A DNA stretch of 17,837 nt from positions 1 to 17,837 of the forward strand of contig NZ_JAJJMN010000005.1 in NCBI RefSeq assembly GCF_020905335.1, written 5' to 3'. Shown in pieces: positions 10,501 to 15,982 of the stretch. Position 1 is the stretch's first letter, and every line of letters begins with the position of its first letter. This DNA is from Flavobacterium lipolyticum (GTDB lineage Bacteria > Bacteroidota > Bacteroidia > Flavobacteriales > Flavobacteriaceae). The notes beneath the pieces were generated by a model. The model had not been told where the DNA came from and did not search any database. It saw only the letters and a program-made list of their open reading frames with translations. A program made the position numbers and the translations under genes.

Positions 10501-13500
10501 TTTTAATCGTTGCCGCATCATACCTCAAACCTGAATAACGGATCGATATACCCAGTTCCCCCTTTACTAGCATCCCCGATACATCAAGGATTGTATTCAT
10601 TTTATTCTCTTTAGAGGTCTCTGATCCCATATGCTCTGAGGCATATTCAAACAAGGAATCTTCCTCATTGGATACATTTACACCAAAATCACCCAAATAA
10701 TTAAAGGTAATCTCAGGTACAAGTGTACTCTCAAGTCTTTCCTGACTTAAGTGGGTCAGAATACCGTAACCAATTCCTTTATTAGGCAAACGGCGTAAAG
10801 CTTCTTTTACTGCCACTAAATGCGCTGCTTCATTACCAGTACCAGAACCCGATACATCCAGTACAAACGGGTAAACCGTTGTAAACCAGCCAACCGTTCT
10901 GCTGATATCTACTCCATCGATGATCTCCTCTCTTCCATGACCCTCCATCTGTAAGACACTTCTAGCCGCTGACAAAACTTCTTTCAGCGCTAAACCAAGA
11001 CCTGTCAGTAACACATCGTTTATCTCTGTGTTATAAACTCCGTGAACACGGGTTTGCAAAAGTCCTGTGGTATGCTGATCCAGAGCGAAAGATTCCGAAG
11101 AATCAATTACAGCTGCACGACCTTCTTCTACCGCTTTATCCTGCGCCAAGCCTGCAATCTGATGATCACAAACCTGCTGCCAGTAAACACGCTCCTTTTC
11201 AAGTTTGCTGCCTGATGCATATTCCTTTTGAAGCAAAGCCCATCGCTGGAAAGAATCGGTCTTTGCCGGTAAGGCTATTTTTTCACCTTCCTTATAACCG
11301 GAATACAGACTCGATAAATCTTCTAAAAGTATACGCCAGGAAACGCCATCCACCACCAGGTGATGAACAATCAGACCCAAACGGTCTCCGTCTTTTAGCC
11401 TGAAATGTGCTACCTTCAACAATGGACCTTCAGACAAGTTGATACTTGATTGCAGGGCTTCGCCTAGTTGTGCCATCTCAGCCTGAGCATTTTCTGATTC
11501 TCTTAAGTCATAGAAGTGAATCATACAGCGATTGGGGCTTACAGCTCCATTAAACTGCTCCCATACTCCCTGATTCTGTTTATAAACCATACGAAGGGCA
11601 TCATGATGCCTCGTCAGATCTTCTATGCTCTTCTCCAGTATACTGCTATCCAGCTCTTCCTTACTATACAGTAAAACAGATTGATTGAAGTACTCATGTG
11701 CTTGTATCTCCTCTGATTTGAAAAACCATTCCTGGATTGGGGTCAGCACAACAGCACCGCTCACTTCACTTTGATCGCTAACCTGGGTGGTCAGTTCCAT
11801 TAACCCTGCCAGATCTTCCAGTATAGGCGTTCGAAGAAGATGCTCTACTTTAAGTCTGTAGCCCTGTTGTTTTAATCGGGCTACCACCTGAATTGACTTG
11901 ATGGAATCTCCACCAAGATTGTAAAAACTATCCTTGATACCAATGCCTTCTTTTTTCAATACCGCTGACCATACCGAAACTAAAACCTTTTCCTGTTCTG
12001 TTCCCGGTGCTACATATTCAACACCGCTCGATAATCCTGCGCCTTCAGGGTCAGGTAATGCTTTTTTGTCTATTTTCCCACTAGTGTTTAATGGGATGGC
12101 TTCGAGTTGAACAAAATGCACCGGAAGCATATACTCAGGCACCAACTGTTTTAAATAAGTTCGTAAATCACTTGCATTCTGCGCGACATTAGAAACGATA
12201 TACGCCACGAGTTCTTTCTCTCCCGACTCGTTCTCTCTGGCTACAACAACTGATTGACTTACAGCTTCATGTTTTACTAAAGCATGCTCTATCTCTCCAA
12301 GCTCTATCCTGTGTCCTCTTATTTTTATCTGATCGTCTTTTCTCCCTATGAACTCAATGTTTCCATCAGATAGCCAACGACCCAAATCGCCTGTTTTGTA
12401 CATGCGGGTATAGTTCAGATCAACTTGCGTTTTTTCCTGCTTGTTTCCACAAAATATAAAAAGGGTATAATCCTGCATTCCATTTTTACTACTTACCTGT
12501 ATTTTGGTCTGAAATAGTTCTATATCTGCAATTCCCGCTTTTAACAGCATTTCCACCAGATAGTATCGATCTTCTTTTTCACTAAGTCCGGGAGTAATTC
12601 TATTTTCTTGTTTTGTATAATCAAATGCACTTTGATTTTCACCATCTTCATGGGCAACAATCGGTAATAACGTTCCTAGTATAAACCTACCGCCTTCTCT
12701 CAAAAGCATTGACATGTTCCTTACTAAATTACTCGGGTACTGAACACGATCCAATGTTAGAGTACTTACCACAAAGTCCATAGAGTTTGCTTGTAACTTA
12801 CTTTCTTTCAAAAATACATTTACAGGCATATCTATTCGACAAAGGATCCCATTAATTTTATCGTTGATCAGCTTTTTAACGAAAAAGGGATTCGCATCAA
12901 TACCCGTAATATGATAAGTCCCATTTGCATTTATACTACGGACAAGTTCTCCACTTCCACATCCGAGATCTATACCTTTTGATAAGGGAGCTAAATTGTT
13001 AGTGAGCTTCAGGAAAACTTCCCAGGAGATACTTTGAGCCTTATAATTATCAAACATTCCTTCATAATAATAGCGCAAAAATGTTGATGTAAATTCTTTC
13101 TCTAAATTATTATCTTTTATTAATTGAATAGCCTCGTTTTTTAGTTTACCCTCAAAATTCTTTTCAATTTCAAAAATGATCTCTTCTGTAGATAATCCAT
13201 AATCTAACCGTTCATTTATTTCTTTAACTGTTAGATATTGTGGAGCCTCAATCTTTTTAAAGGCAGTATTAGAAATCTCACCTCTGTCAACGTATATCTC
13301 ATCCAAATAAAAATAATTAGGGACAAAACTTGAAAATGTTTTCCATCTATTATTTAAATACGCTCTCGCTAAACCTGGCCCGCTAAGATACATTTCGCCC
13401 GGAACCCCCAACGGTGTTAACTCTCGATCTGTATCCAGAATATAGGTTTTAAGATTTTGCCTCGATTTACCGATAGGAACGCTCAACGAATCAACTATAC

Positions 13501-15982
13501 CATGCCACGCGTGAGAGTAAACCGTATACTCAGTAGGGCCGTAGCCATTCACAAAATGACATTTTTCTGTCCAGCGCTGATAGAGTTCCGAAGAACATTT
13601 TTCTCCTACTGACACAATGGTTGGACGTGCGATAAGCTTTTCCGGATCCAACTGTTTCAAAAGAGACGGCACTGTTACAACTACATCTATATTCTGTTCA
13701 TTGATAATTTCAACCAATTGAGAAAAATTTTCTTTGCGAATCAGTGTTAATGTTCCTCCATTTGTGAGTGCCATAACACTTTCTCCCACCGAAGCGTCAA
13801 AACTAAATGAGCCCATTTGAGATATCTTCTTTGGCACATCCAGATTAAAATAACACTTCTGCCAATATGATAAATCTACCAAAGAATGATGCTCTATCAT
13901 GACCCCCTTTGGATTTCCAGTGGATCCCGACGTATGGATCACATACGCCAGATTATCCGGAGCAATTTTACCCGGGCATTTTTCAACACTGTAATCTTCC
14001 GGCACAAACTCAACATCAATGGCAAACAATTCTCCTTCATAAAAATCCATATCATAAATGAAGTTTGCCTCTGTTATCAGTAATTTTAAGGAAATGTCTT
14101 TTACAATTTGTTCCTTTCTTGAAGATGGATTCTCAGGATCAATAGGAACGTAAGCCCCTCCTGCTTTTAATATTGCTAATACAGTGATAATTGCCCATTC
14201 CGTTCTGTCCAATTGTATTCCTACTAAATCCTCAGTAGTAATTCCATAATTTTCTCGCAAAAGATTTGCAAGTTGGTTGGAACGTTCATTAAGTTCCTGA
14301 TACGTCAATTCGATATCCTCAAATACTATAGCTATATTGTCCGGAGCCTTTGCAACTTGTTCTTCAAACAAATCGACAATCGTCTTATCTTTTGGATAAG
14401 AAACTACTGTATCATTGAATGTAACTAGTAGTTCATTTTTTTCTTCTTCTGACAGATAATTTATTTGTGCTATTTTCTCATCAGGATAAGATAATATCGA
14501 ATTTAAAAGATTTTTGAAATGTTTCATTAAACGCTCTATCATCTCGCGCTCATAGACATCCACATTAAAGATTAATTTGAAATAAATATAATCTCCAACC
14601 TCTCCAAAATGCAGCTCTATATCATTCTTAACCTTCAAAGGCCCATTATCCGACACCTGGTTTATGACCGTATCATCCGATATCTCCAAGTCTTCATTTT
14701 CCTTAATATTATGATAGGTGATCGAGATGTCAAAAATCGGACTTCTGCCTGTATCTCTCTGAAGTCCCAACTCTTCTGCCAATCGATCAAAAGGATACAT
14801 TTGATGATTATAGCTTTTTAAAGTATGCTCTTTTACAGACTGGTAAAAATGGTTAAAACTTTCCTGAGGGTCAACCTCATTTCTTAAAGCCAGCGTGTTT
14901 ACATAAAACCCAATCTGGTCTTCCAGATCCGCATGATCTCTACCCGCTACCGGGCTTCCTATGATGATATCTTTTTCAGATGTATAACGATACATTAACA
15001 CCTTCCATGAGGCTAGTAAGCTCATGAAAAGACTGCCGCCATTCTTCTGGATATATCCTTTTAGTTTAGTTGTTGTTGCTTTGTCTAGATAAGTGGCTAA
15101 GCCATGACCGTTATAGGTCTTAACCTGAGGCCGTTGTTTGGTACTTGGCAAGTCCAGCAATGGTAATTCTCCTGAGAGCTTGTCCAGCCAATATTCTCTA
15201 TGCGCCTTAAATGACTCCTGGTTCAACTGGGCCAACTGCCAGGCTGAATAATCCTTGTATTGGATTTTTAATTCCTTTAAATCAGGTTCTTTGTCTGCCT
15301 TGTAAGCTTCATAGTATTTGAATACATCCCTGGACAATACTTCATTAGACCAGCCATCGCTAATGATGTGGTGCATATTGAAGTAGAAAAGATACTCCTC
15401 TTCCTCTACATGAAGCAGCGCTGCCCTGAGTAAAGGTCCCTTCTCCAAGTCAAATGCCCGGTAAGCATCTGCGGTAATATAGTCCTCTGTCTTTCCTTTC
15501 TTGTCTTCTTCTTTTCTAAAATCCATATACTCGATTGAAAAGTTTAGGTCTTCCCTTTCCAATATCCGCTGTCCGATCTCTCCAGACTCCTCCTCCCTGA
15601 AAACCGTTCGTAAGATCTCGTGACGATCAATTGTGGAATCAATGGCTCTCTTGAAATTTTCAATTTCAATACCTTCTTTCAAGTAAGTACTTCCGGGTAA
15701 GTTATACGCTAATGAACCTCCTTCAAACTGACTCAAGATCCATAACCTTCTTTGGCCTGATGACAATTTAAATTGCTCCAGACCCTTGACTGGAGTAATG
15801 TCCTCATAATTAGATTTTATATCCTCTCTACTTAAGTGCTCTAATAATGCATTTTTGTTTTTTTTAACCTTGTATAATAAATCATCAGGTATTGAATCGC
15901 TGTTGAATTCAATATTGAGTTTATCTCCGATTTTAGAAAGATAAACACCATTTTCTAATAATTGAGCGATTAATTTATCCAT
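4520..15982 (-). CDS. Multimodular NRPS gene B: dock-C-A(MT)-T-E-C-A-T-E-C, 3820 aa
   Basis: Complete synthetase subunit that should add two residues and carry the condensation domain for a third. Order and approximate residues: TubC-like docking 1-52; LCL condensation 68-500 (HHIISDG, H204/H205/D209); adenylation 530-1310 interrupted by a SAM methyltransferase at about 890-1190; carrier with S1360; epimerization (HHLVVDG, H1540); DCL condensation (H2012/H2013/D2017); second adenylation about 2330-2825 (D2521); carrier S2872; epimerization (H3052); and a final condensation domain (H3522/H3523/D3527) that ends the protein. All catalytic motifs look intact, so both modules should be active. Both carriers have GGDSIKSI, the form usually paired with E domains. 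The ATG at 15980-15982 follows the gene A stop with no gap and no clear ribosome-binding sequence, so translational coupling is likely. The TGA overlaps the gene C start by four bases. The protein lacks a partner A domain for its last C domain; that A domain begins gene C. Confidence 0.97.
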   Translation of the reverse strand: MDKLIAQLLENGVYLSKIGDKLNIEFNSDSIPDDLLYKVKKNKNALLEHLSREDIKSNYEDITPVKGLEQFKLSSGQRRLWILSQFEGGSLAYNLPGSTYLKEGIEIENFKRAIDSTIDRHEILRTVFREEESGEIGQRILEREDLNFSIEYMDFRKEEDKKGKTEDYITADAYRAFDLEKGPLLRAALLHVEEEEYLFYFNMHHIISDGWSNEVLSRDVFKYYEAYKADKEPDLKELKIQYKDYSAWQLAQLNQESFKAHREYWLDKLSGELPLLDLPSTKQRPQVKTYNGHGLATYLDKATTTKLKGYIQKNGGSLFMSLLASWKVLMYRYTSEKDIIIGSPVAGRDHADLEDQIGFYVNTLALRNEVDPQESFNHFYQSVKEHTLKSYNHQMYPFDRLAEELGLQRDTGRSPIFDISITYHNIKENEDLEISDDTVINQVSDNGPLKVKNDIELHFGEVGDYIYFKLIFNVDVYEREMIERLMKHFKNLLNSILSYPDEKIAQINYLSEEEKNELLVTFNDTVVSYPKDKTIVDLFEEQVAKAPDNIAIVFEDIELTYQELNERSNQLANLLRENYGITTEDLVGIQLDRTEWAIITVLAILKAGGAYVPIDPENPSSRKEQIVKDISLKLLITEANFIYDMDFYEGELFAIDVEFVPEDYSVEKCPGKIAPDNLAYVIHTSGSTGNPKGVMIEHHSLVDLSYWQKCYFNLDVPKKISQMGSFSFDASVGESVMALTNGGTLTLIRKENFSQLVEIINEQNIDVVVTVPSLLKQLDPEKLIARPTIVSVGEKCSSELYQRWTEKCHFVNGYGPTEYTVYSHAWHGIVDSLSVPIGKSRQNLKTYILDTDRELTPLGVPGEMYLSGPGLARAYLNNRWKTFSSFVPNYFYLDEIYVDRGEISNTAFKKIEAPQYLTVKEINERLDYGLSTEEIIFEIEKNFEGKLKNEAIQLIKDNNLEKEFTSTFLRYYYEGMFDNYKAQSISWEVFLKLTNNLAPLSKGIDLGCGSGELVRSINANGTYHITGIDANPFFVKKLINDKINGILCRIDMPVNVFLKESKLQANSMDFVVSTLTLDRVQYPSNLVRNMSMLLREGGRFILGTLLPIVAHEDGENQSAFDYTKQENRITPGLSEKEDRYYLVEMLLKAGIADIELFQTKIQVSSKNGMQDYTLFIFCGNKQEKTQVDLNYTRMYKTGDLGRWLSDGNIEFIGRKDDQIKIRGHRIELGEIEHALVKHEAVSQSVVVARENESGEKELVAYIVSNVAQNASDLRTYLKQLVPEYMLPVHFVQLEAIPLNTSGKIDKKALPDPEGAGLSSGVEYVAPGTEQEKVLVSVWSAVLKKEGIGIKDSFYNLGGDSIKSIQVVARLKQQGYRLKVEHLLRTPILEDLAGLMELTTQVSDQSEVSGAVVLTPIQEWFFKSEEIQAHEYFNQSVLLYSKEELDSSILEKSIEDLTRHHDALRMVYKQNQGVWEQFNGAVSPNRCMIHFYDLRESENAQAEMAQLGEALQSSINLSEGPLLKVAHFRLKDGDRLGLIVHHLVVDGVSWRILLEDLSSLYSGYKEGEKIALPAKTDSFQRWALLQKEYASGSKLEKERVYWQQVCDHQIAGLAQDKAVEEGRAAVIDSSESFALDQHTTGLLQTRVHGVYNTEINDVLLTGLGLALKEVLSAARSVLQMEGHGREEIIDGVDISRTVGWFTTVYPFVLDVSGSGTGNEAAHLVAVKEALRRLPNKGIGYGILTHLSQERLESTLVPEITFNYLGDFGVNVSNEEDSLFEYASEHMGSETSKENKMNTILDVSGMLVKGELGISIRYSGLRYDAATIKKLAGSYKKHLEFLIEELAKSKEQHLTPSDLTFQGLSGAELLELNTDNTLEDVYELSPLQEGIYYHWLAEDSSSLYFEQTSYRVRAKVLDIDKLAIAYQGLTARHAVLRSSFSTEYAGRSLQIVRKEVANNFTYQKLDGSADQDLQVALIKQQDRERGFDLGSGSQMRLQVVDLSQGEYEFIWSHHHILMDGWCVSVLINDFNELLSAAIKGSTADLSPVIPYSNYINWLKTINREHSLGYWKECLKGYAVPAEIPFKTRAVDTTYVEYSEHFEIGGAVFKQVDTLCTALGITHNTFMQGVWGYLLSRYNNTSDVVFGAVVSGRPADLAGVEDMIGLFINTIPVRVKYDVDTTAADLLKMLQEQSIQGTSHHYMNLSEVQSQSEPGMDLINNIIIFENYAVKELENEGVFNSQEEEEGFALDSVEVIAQSNYDFNIIVIPSAFSLKIDIRYDSNRYDTASLKQLVNHIDTVIKAFAQNADQSLTALDYLSEEEKHKLLFTFNDTTAIYPKDKTIVDLFEEQVEKTPNKVALVFEGKEISYNELNKRSNQLAHYLKNNYKIRPDDLIGFQLERNENMIITILAILKAGAGYIPIDLDFPEEKIKYIANDSKCSLIIDKSKLDVFIAESLSYQKTNLLKELSPDNLIYAIYTSGSTGLPKGVLIEHRSIIAHIFNVKNLYGVSAESRFLQFFNVAFDAAAQEIFTTLCFGASLYIKTHNVDPEYIYGLISKYKITHADFSTAFFNSFITTFNSETFSHKLEFCAIGGEKLEKGIFEKHWHNISNFTKEFYNVYGPTETTLTATWFPIMLQGKLAKFENTIPIGRSYAGRQVLILDKNQNLLPIGVIGEICIGGNSLARGYLNQEALTKEKFVANPFKAGERLYKTGDLGRWLPDGNIEFIGRKDDQVKIRGYRIELGEIEHALVKHEAVNQGVVVARENESGEKELVAYIVSNVEQNTSDLRAYLKQSLPEYMLPAYFVQLEAIPLTANGKIDKKALPNPEAMGLSSGVEYAAPVTEQEKVLVSVWSEVLKKEGIGIKDSFYNLGGDSIKSIQVVARLKQQGYRLKVEQLLSTPVLGELTGLMELTTQVSDQSEVSGAVVLTPIQEWFFKSEEIQAHEYFNQSVLLYSKEELDGSILEKSIEDLTRHHDALRMVYKQNQGVWEQFNGAVSSNRCMIHFYDLRESENAQAEMAQLGEALQSSINLSEGPLLRVAHFRLKDGDRLGLIVHHLVVDGVSWRILLEDLSSLYSGYMEGAKTVLPAKTDSFQRWALLQKEYASGSKLEKERVYWQQVCDHQIAGLAQDKAVEEGRAAVIDSSESFALDQHTTGLLQTRVHGVYNTEINDVLLTGLGLALKEVLSAARSVLQMEGHGREEIIDGVDISRTVGWFTTVYPFVLDVSGSGNEAAHLVAVKEALRRLPNKGIGYGILTHLSEERLESTLVPEITFNYLGDFGVNVSNEEDSLFEYASEHMGSDTSKENKKDTILDVSGMLVKGELGISIRYSGLRYDAATIKSLAGSYKKHLEFLIEELAKSKEQHLTPSDLTFQGLSGAELLELNADNTLEDVYELSPLQEGIYYHWLAEDSSSLYFEQTSYRVRAKVLDIDKLAIAYQGLTARHAVLRTSFSTEYAGRSLQIVRKEVASNFTYQKLDGSADQDLQVALIKQQDRERGFDLGSGSQMRLQVVDLSQGEYEFIWSSHHILMDGWCVSVLINDFNELLSAAIKGSTADLPPVIPYSNYINWLSAIDREHSLGYWKEYLKGYAVPAEIPFKTRAVDTTYDECSERLEIGGAVFKQVDTLCSTLGITHNTFVQGVWGYLLSRYNNTSDVVFGAVVSGRPADLAGVEDMIGLFSNTIPVRVKYDVDTTPADLLKMLQEQSIQGTSHHYMNLSEVQSQSELGMDLMNHIMIFENYVAKELKSEGLLNTQSEEGLILQAMEVFEQTNYDFNLTVHSTSTSITINIKYNQNYYSMPLIGRVINHLNGVVNKFVEYPTQALNI
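4523..5830 (-). other. C-terminal DCL condensation domain of gene B, serving the gene C Ser module
   Basis: YELSPLQEGIYYHW start and SSHHILMDGW (H3522/H3523/D3527), with the HHxxxDG motif intact although the preceding His of HHH is Ser here. Its last 80 or so residues (about 4523-4770) differ strongly from the two sister C domains. It ends the polypeptide at PTQALNI, inside the linker to an A domain that is encoded by the next gene. Confidence 0.88.
5900..7225 (-). other. Epimerization domain, gene B module 2
   Basis: Same motif set as its sister domains: TPIQEWFF, HHLVVDGVSWR (H3052/H3053), EGHGRE, RTVGWFTTVYP and FNYLGDFG. No catalytic change is seen, so a D residue is expected at this position. 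Confidence 0.93.
7260..7465 (-). other. Carrier (T) domain, gene B module 2
   Basis: LGGDSIKSI motif with the accepting Ser at residue 2872 (codon 7367-7369), followed by an epimerization domain. Nearly identical to the other two GGDSI carriers. Confidence 0.93.
7510..8990 (-). other. Adenylation domain, gene B module 2 (Gln/Glu-like code, weak)
   Basis: All core motifs are present: ISYNELNKRSN (A1), YTSGSTGLPKG (A3), FDAAAQE (A4, D2521), NVYGPTETT (A5), YKTGDL (A7), GRKDDQVKIRGYR (A8) and NGKIDKK (A10). The hand-aligned code is D-A-Q-D-C-I-V-L-T-K. The first four positions equal those of the Gln code DAQDLGVVDK but the rest differ, so Gln or Glu is only a weak suggestion. The A1-A6 core (about 7980-8930) is visibly AT-richer and more divergent than its flanks; for example, the 60 bases from 8281 hold 16 G or C. 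Confidence 0.9.
9040..10365 (-). other. DCL-type condensation domain, gene B module 2
   Basis: Begins YELSPLQEGIYYHW and has HHHILMDGW (H2012/H2013/D2017) and SGRPADLAGVEDMIGLFIN. It directly follows an epimerization domain, the normal position of a domain accepting a D-configured donor. It shares long identical stretches with the C domains at 4523-5830 and 1-1315. Confidence 0.9.
10440..11765 (-). other. Epimerization domain, gene B module 1
   Basis: Converts the carrier-bound L residue to a D/L mixture for the downstream DCL condensation domain. Motifs: TPIQEWFF (E1), HHLVVDGVSWR (E2, H1540/H1541/D1545), EGHGRE (E4), RTVGWFTTVYP (E5) and FNYLGDFG (E7). It is nearly identical to the two other E domains in the window. 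It alone carries a two-residue insertion (SGSGTGNEA) from a 6-base duplication near 10836-10850. Confidence 0.93.
11798..12005 (-). other. Carrier (T) domain, gene B module 1
   Basis: LGGDSIKSIQVVARL, with the phosphopantetheine-accepting Ser at residue 1360 (codon 11903-11905). The GGDSI form is the one typically found before epimerization domains, and an E domain follows. The end of the domain (HLLRTPILEDL) differs from the other two copies (QLLSTPVL). Confidence 0.93.
12050..14400 (-). other. Interrupted adenylation domain, gene B module 1 (substrate unassigned)
   Basis: A1 (LTYQELNERSN), A2 (LKAGGAYVPID), A3 (HTSGSTGNPKG, with His where Tyr is usual; T684-G689), A4 (FDASVGE, D729), A5 (NGYGPTEYTVY) and A6 (GEMYLSGPGLARAYL) come before a methyltransferase. 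A7 (MYKTGDL from M1194), A8 (GRKDDQIKIRGHR), A9 and A10 (TSGKIDKK) come after it. Both halves of the fold are therefore complete. The hand-aligned specificity code is D-A-G-V-V-V-G-V-Y-K. D235 and K517 equivalents are present, so an alpha-amino acid is expected, but I recognise no close standard code. The A2-A3 stretch (FIYDMDFYEGELFAIDVEF) resembles that of the gene A Tyr domain. Confidence 0.88.
12412..13315 (-). other. SAM-dependent methyltransferase domain inserted between A6 and A7
   Basis: About 300 residues (roughly 890-1190) lie between FVPNYFY and RMYKTGDL, where an ordinary A domain has only a few residues (compare NPFKAGERLYKTGDL elsewhere in this protein). The glycine-rich motif I is GIDLGCGSGEL (D1005-G1011), followed by the acidic post-I loop TGIDANPF, then VSTLTLDRVQYPSNL and LLREGGRFILGTLLP, typical of class I methyltransferases. 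A helical segment of about 110 residues precedes motif I. The motif wording is not that of the common NRPS N-methyltransferase, so N-, O- or C-methylation cannot be chosen from sequence alone. Expected role: methylation of the residue activated by the host A domain. The stretch is AT-richer than the flanking A7-T-E block. Confidence 0.85.
14483..15781 (-). other. LCL-type condensation domain, gene B module 1
   Basis: Forms the peptide bond between the gene A Tyr-bound chain and the first gene B residue. Motifs seen are SSGQRRLW (C1), RHEILRTVF (C2), MHHIISDGWS (C3, catalytic second His 205) and GRDHADLEDQIGFYVNTL (C5). The sequence differs clearly from the two DCL domains of this protein. An LCL type fits because the upstream carrier has no epimerization domain. 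Confidence 0.88.
15827..15982 (-). other. TubC-like N-terminal docking domain of gene B
   Basis: The first 52 residues (starting MDKLIAQLLENGVYLSKIGD and ending KKNKNALLEHL) match the pattern of the TubC N-terminal docking family: a helix, the phrase GVxLxxxGDKLxI for the beta hairpin, then SIPDDLLYKVKKNKxxLL. In that family the hairpin binds a short C-terminal motif of the upstream synthetase, which here would be the charged tail of gene A. It lies directly before an LCL condensation domain, as usual. Seen: the pattern. Inferred: the partner. Confidence 0.8.

Larger units (their letters stand above)
9040..12410 (-). repeat. Tandem repeat copy III: A7-A10/T/E/C block
   Basis: Same block; matching positions lie 4536 bases from copy II. 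It ends at 12410, exactly where the methyltransferase insert meets motif A7. It contains the unique 6-base insertion near 10836-10850 and a divergent patch at about 11820-11850. Confidence 0.9.
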
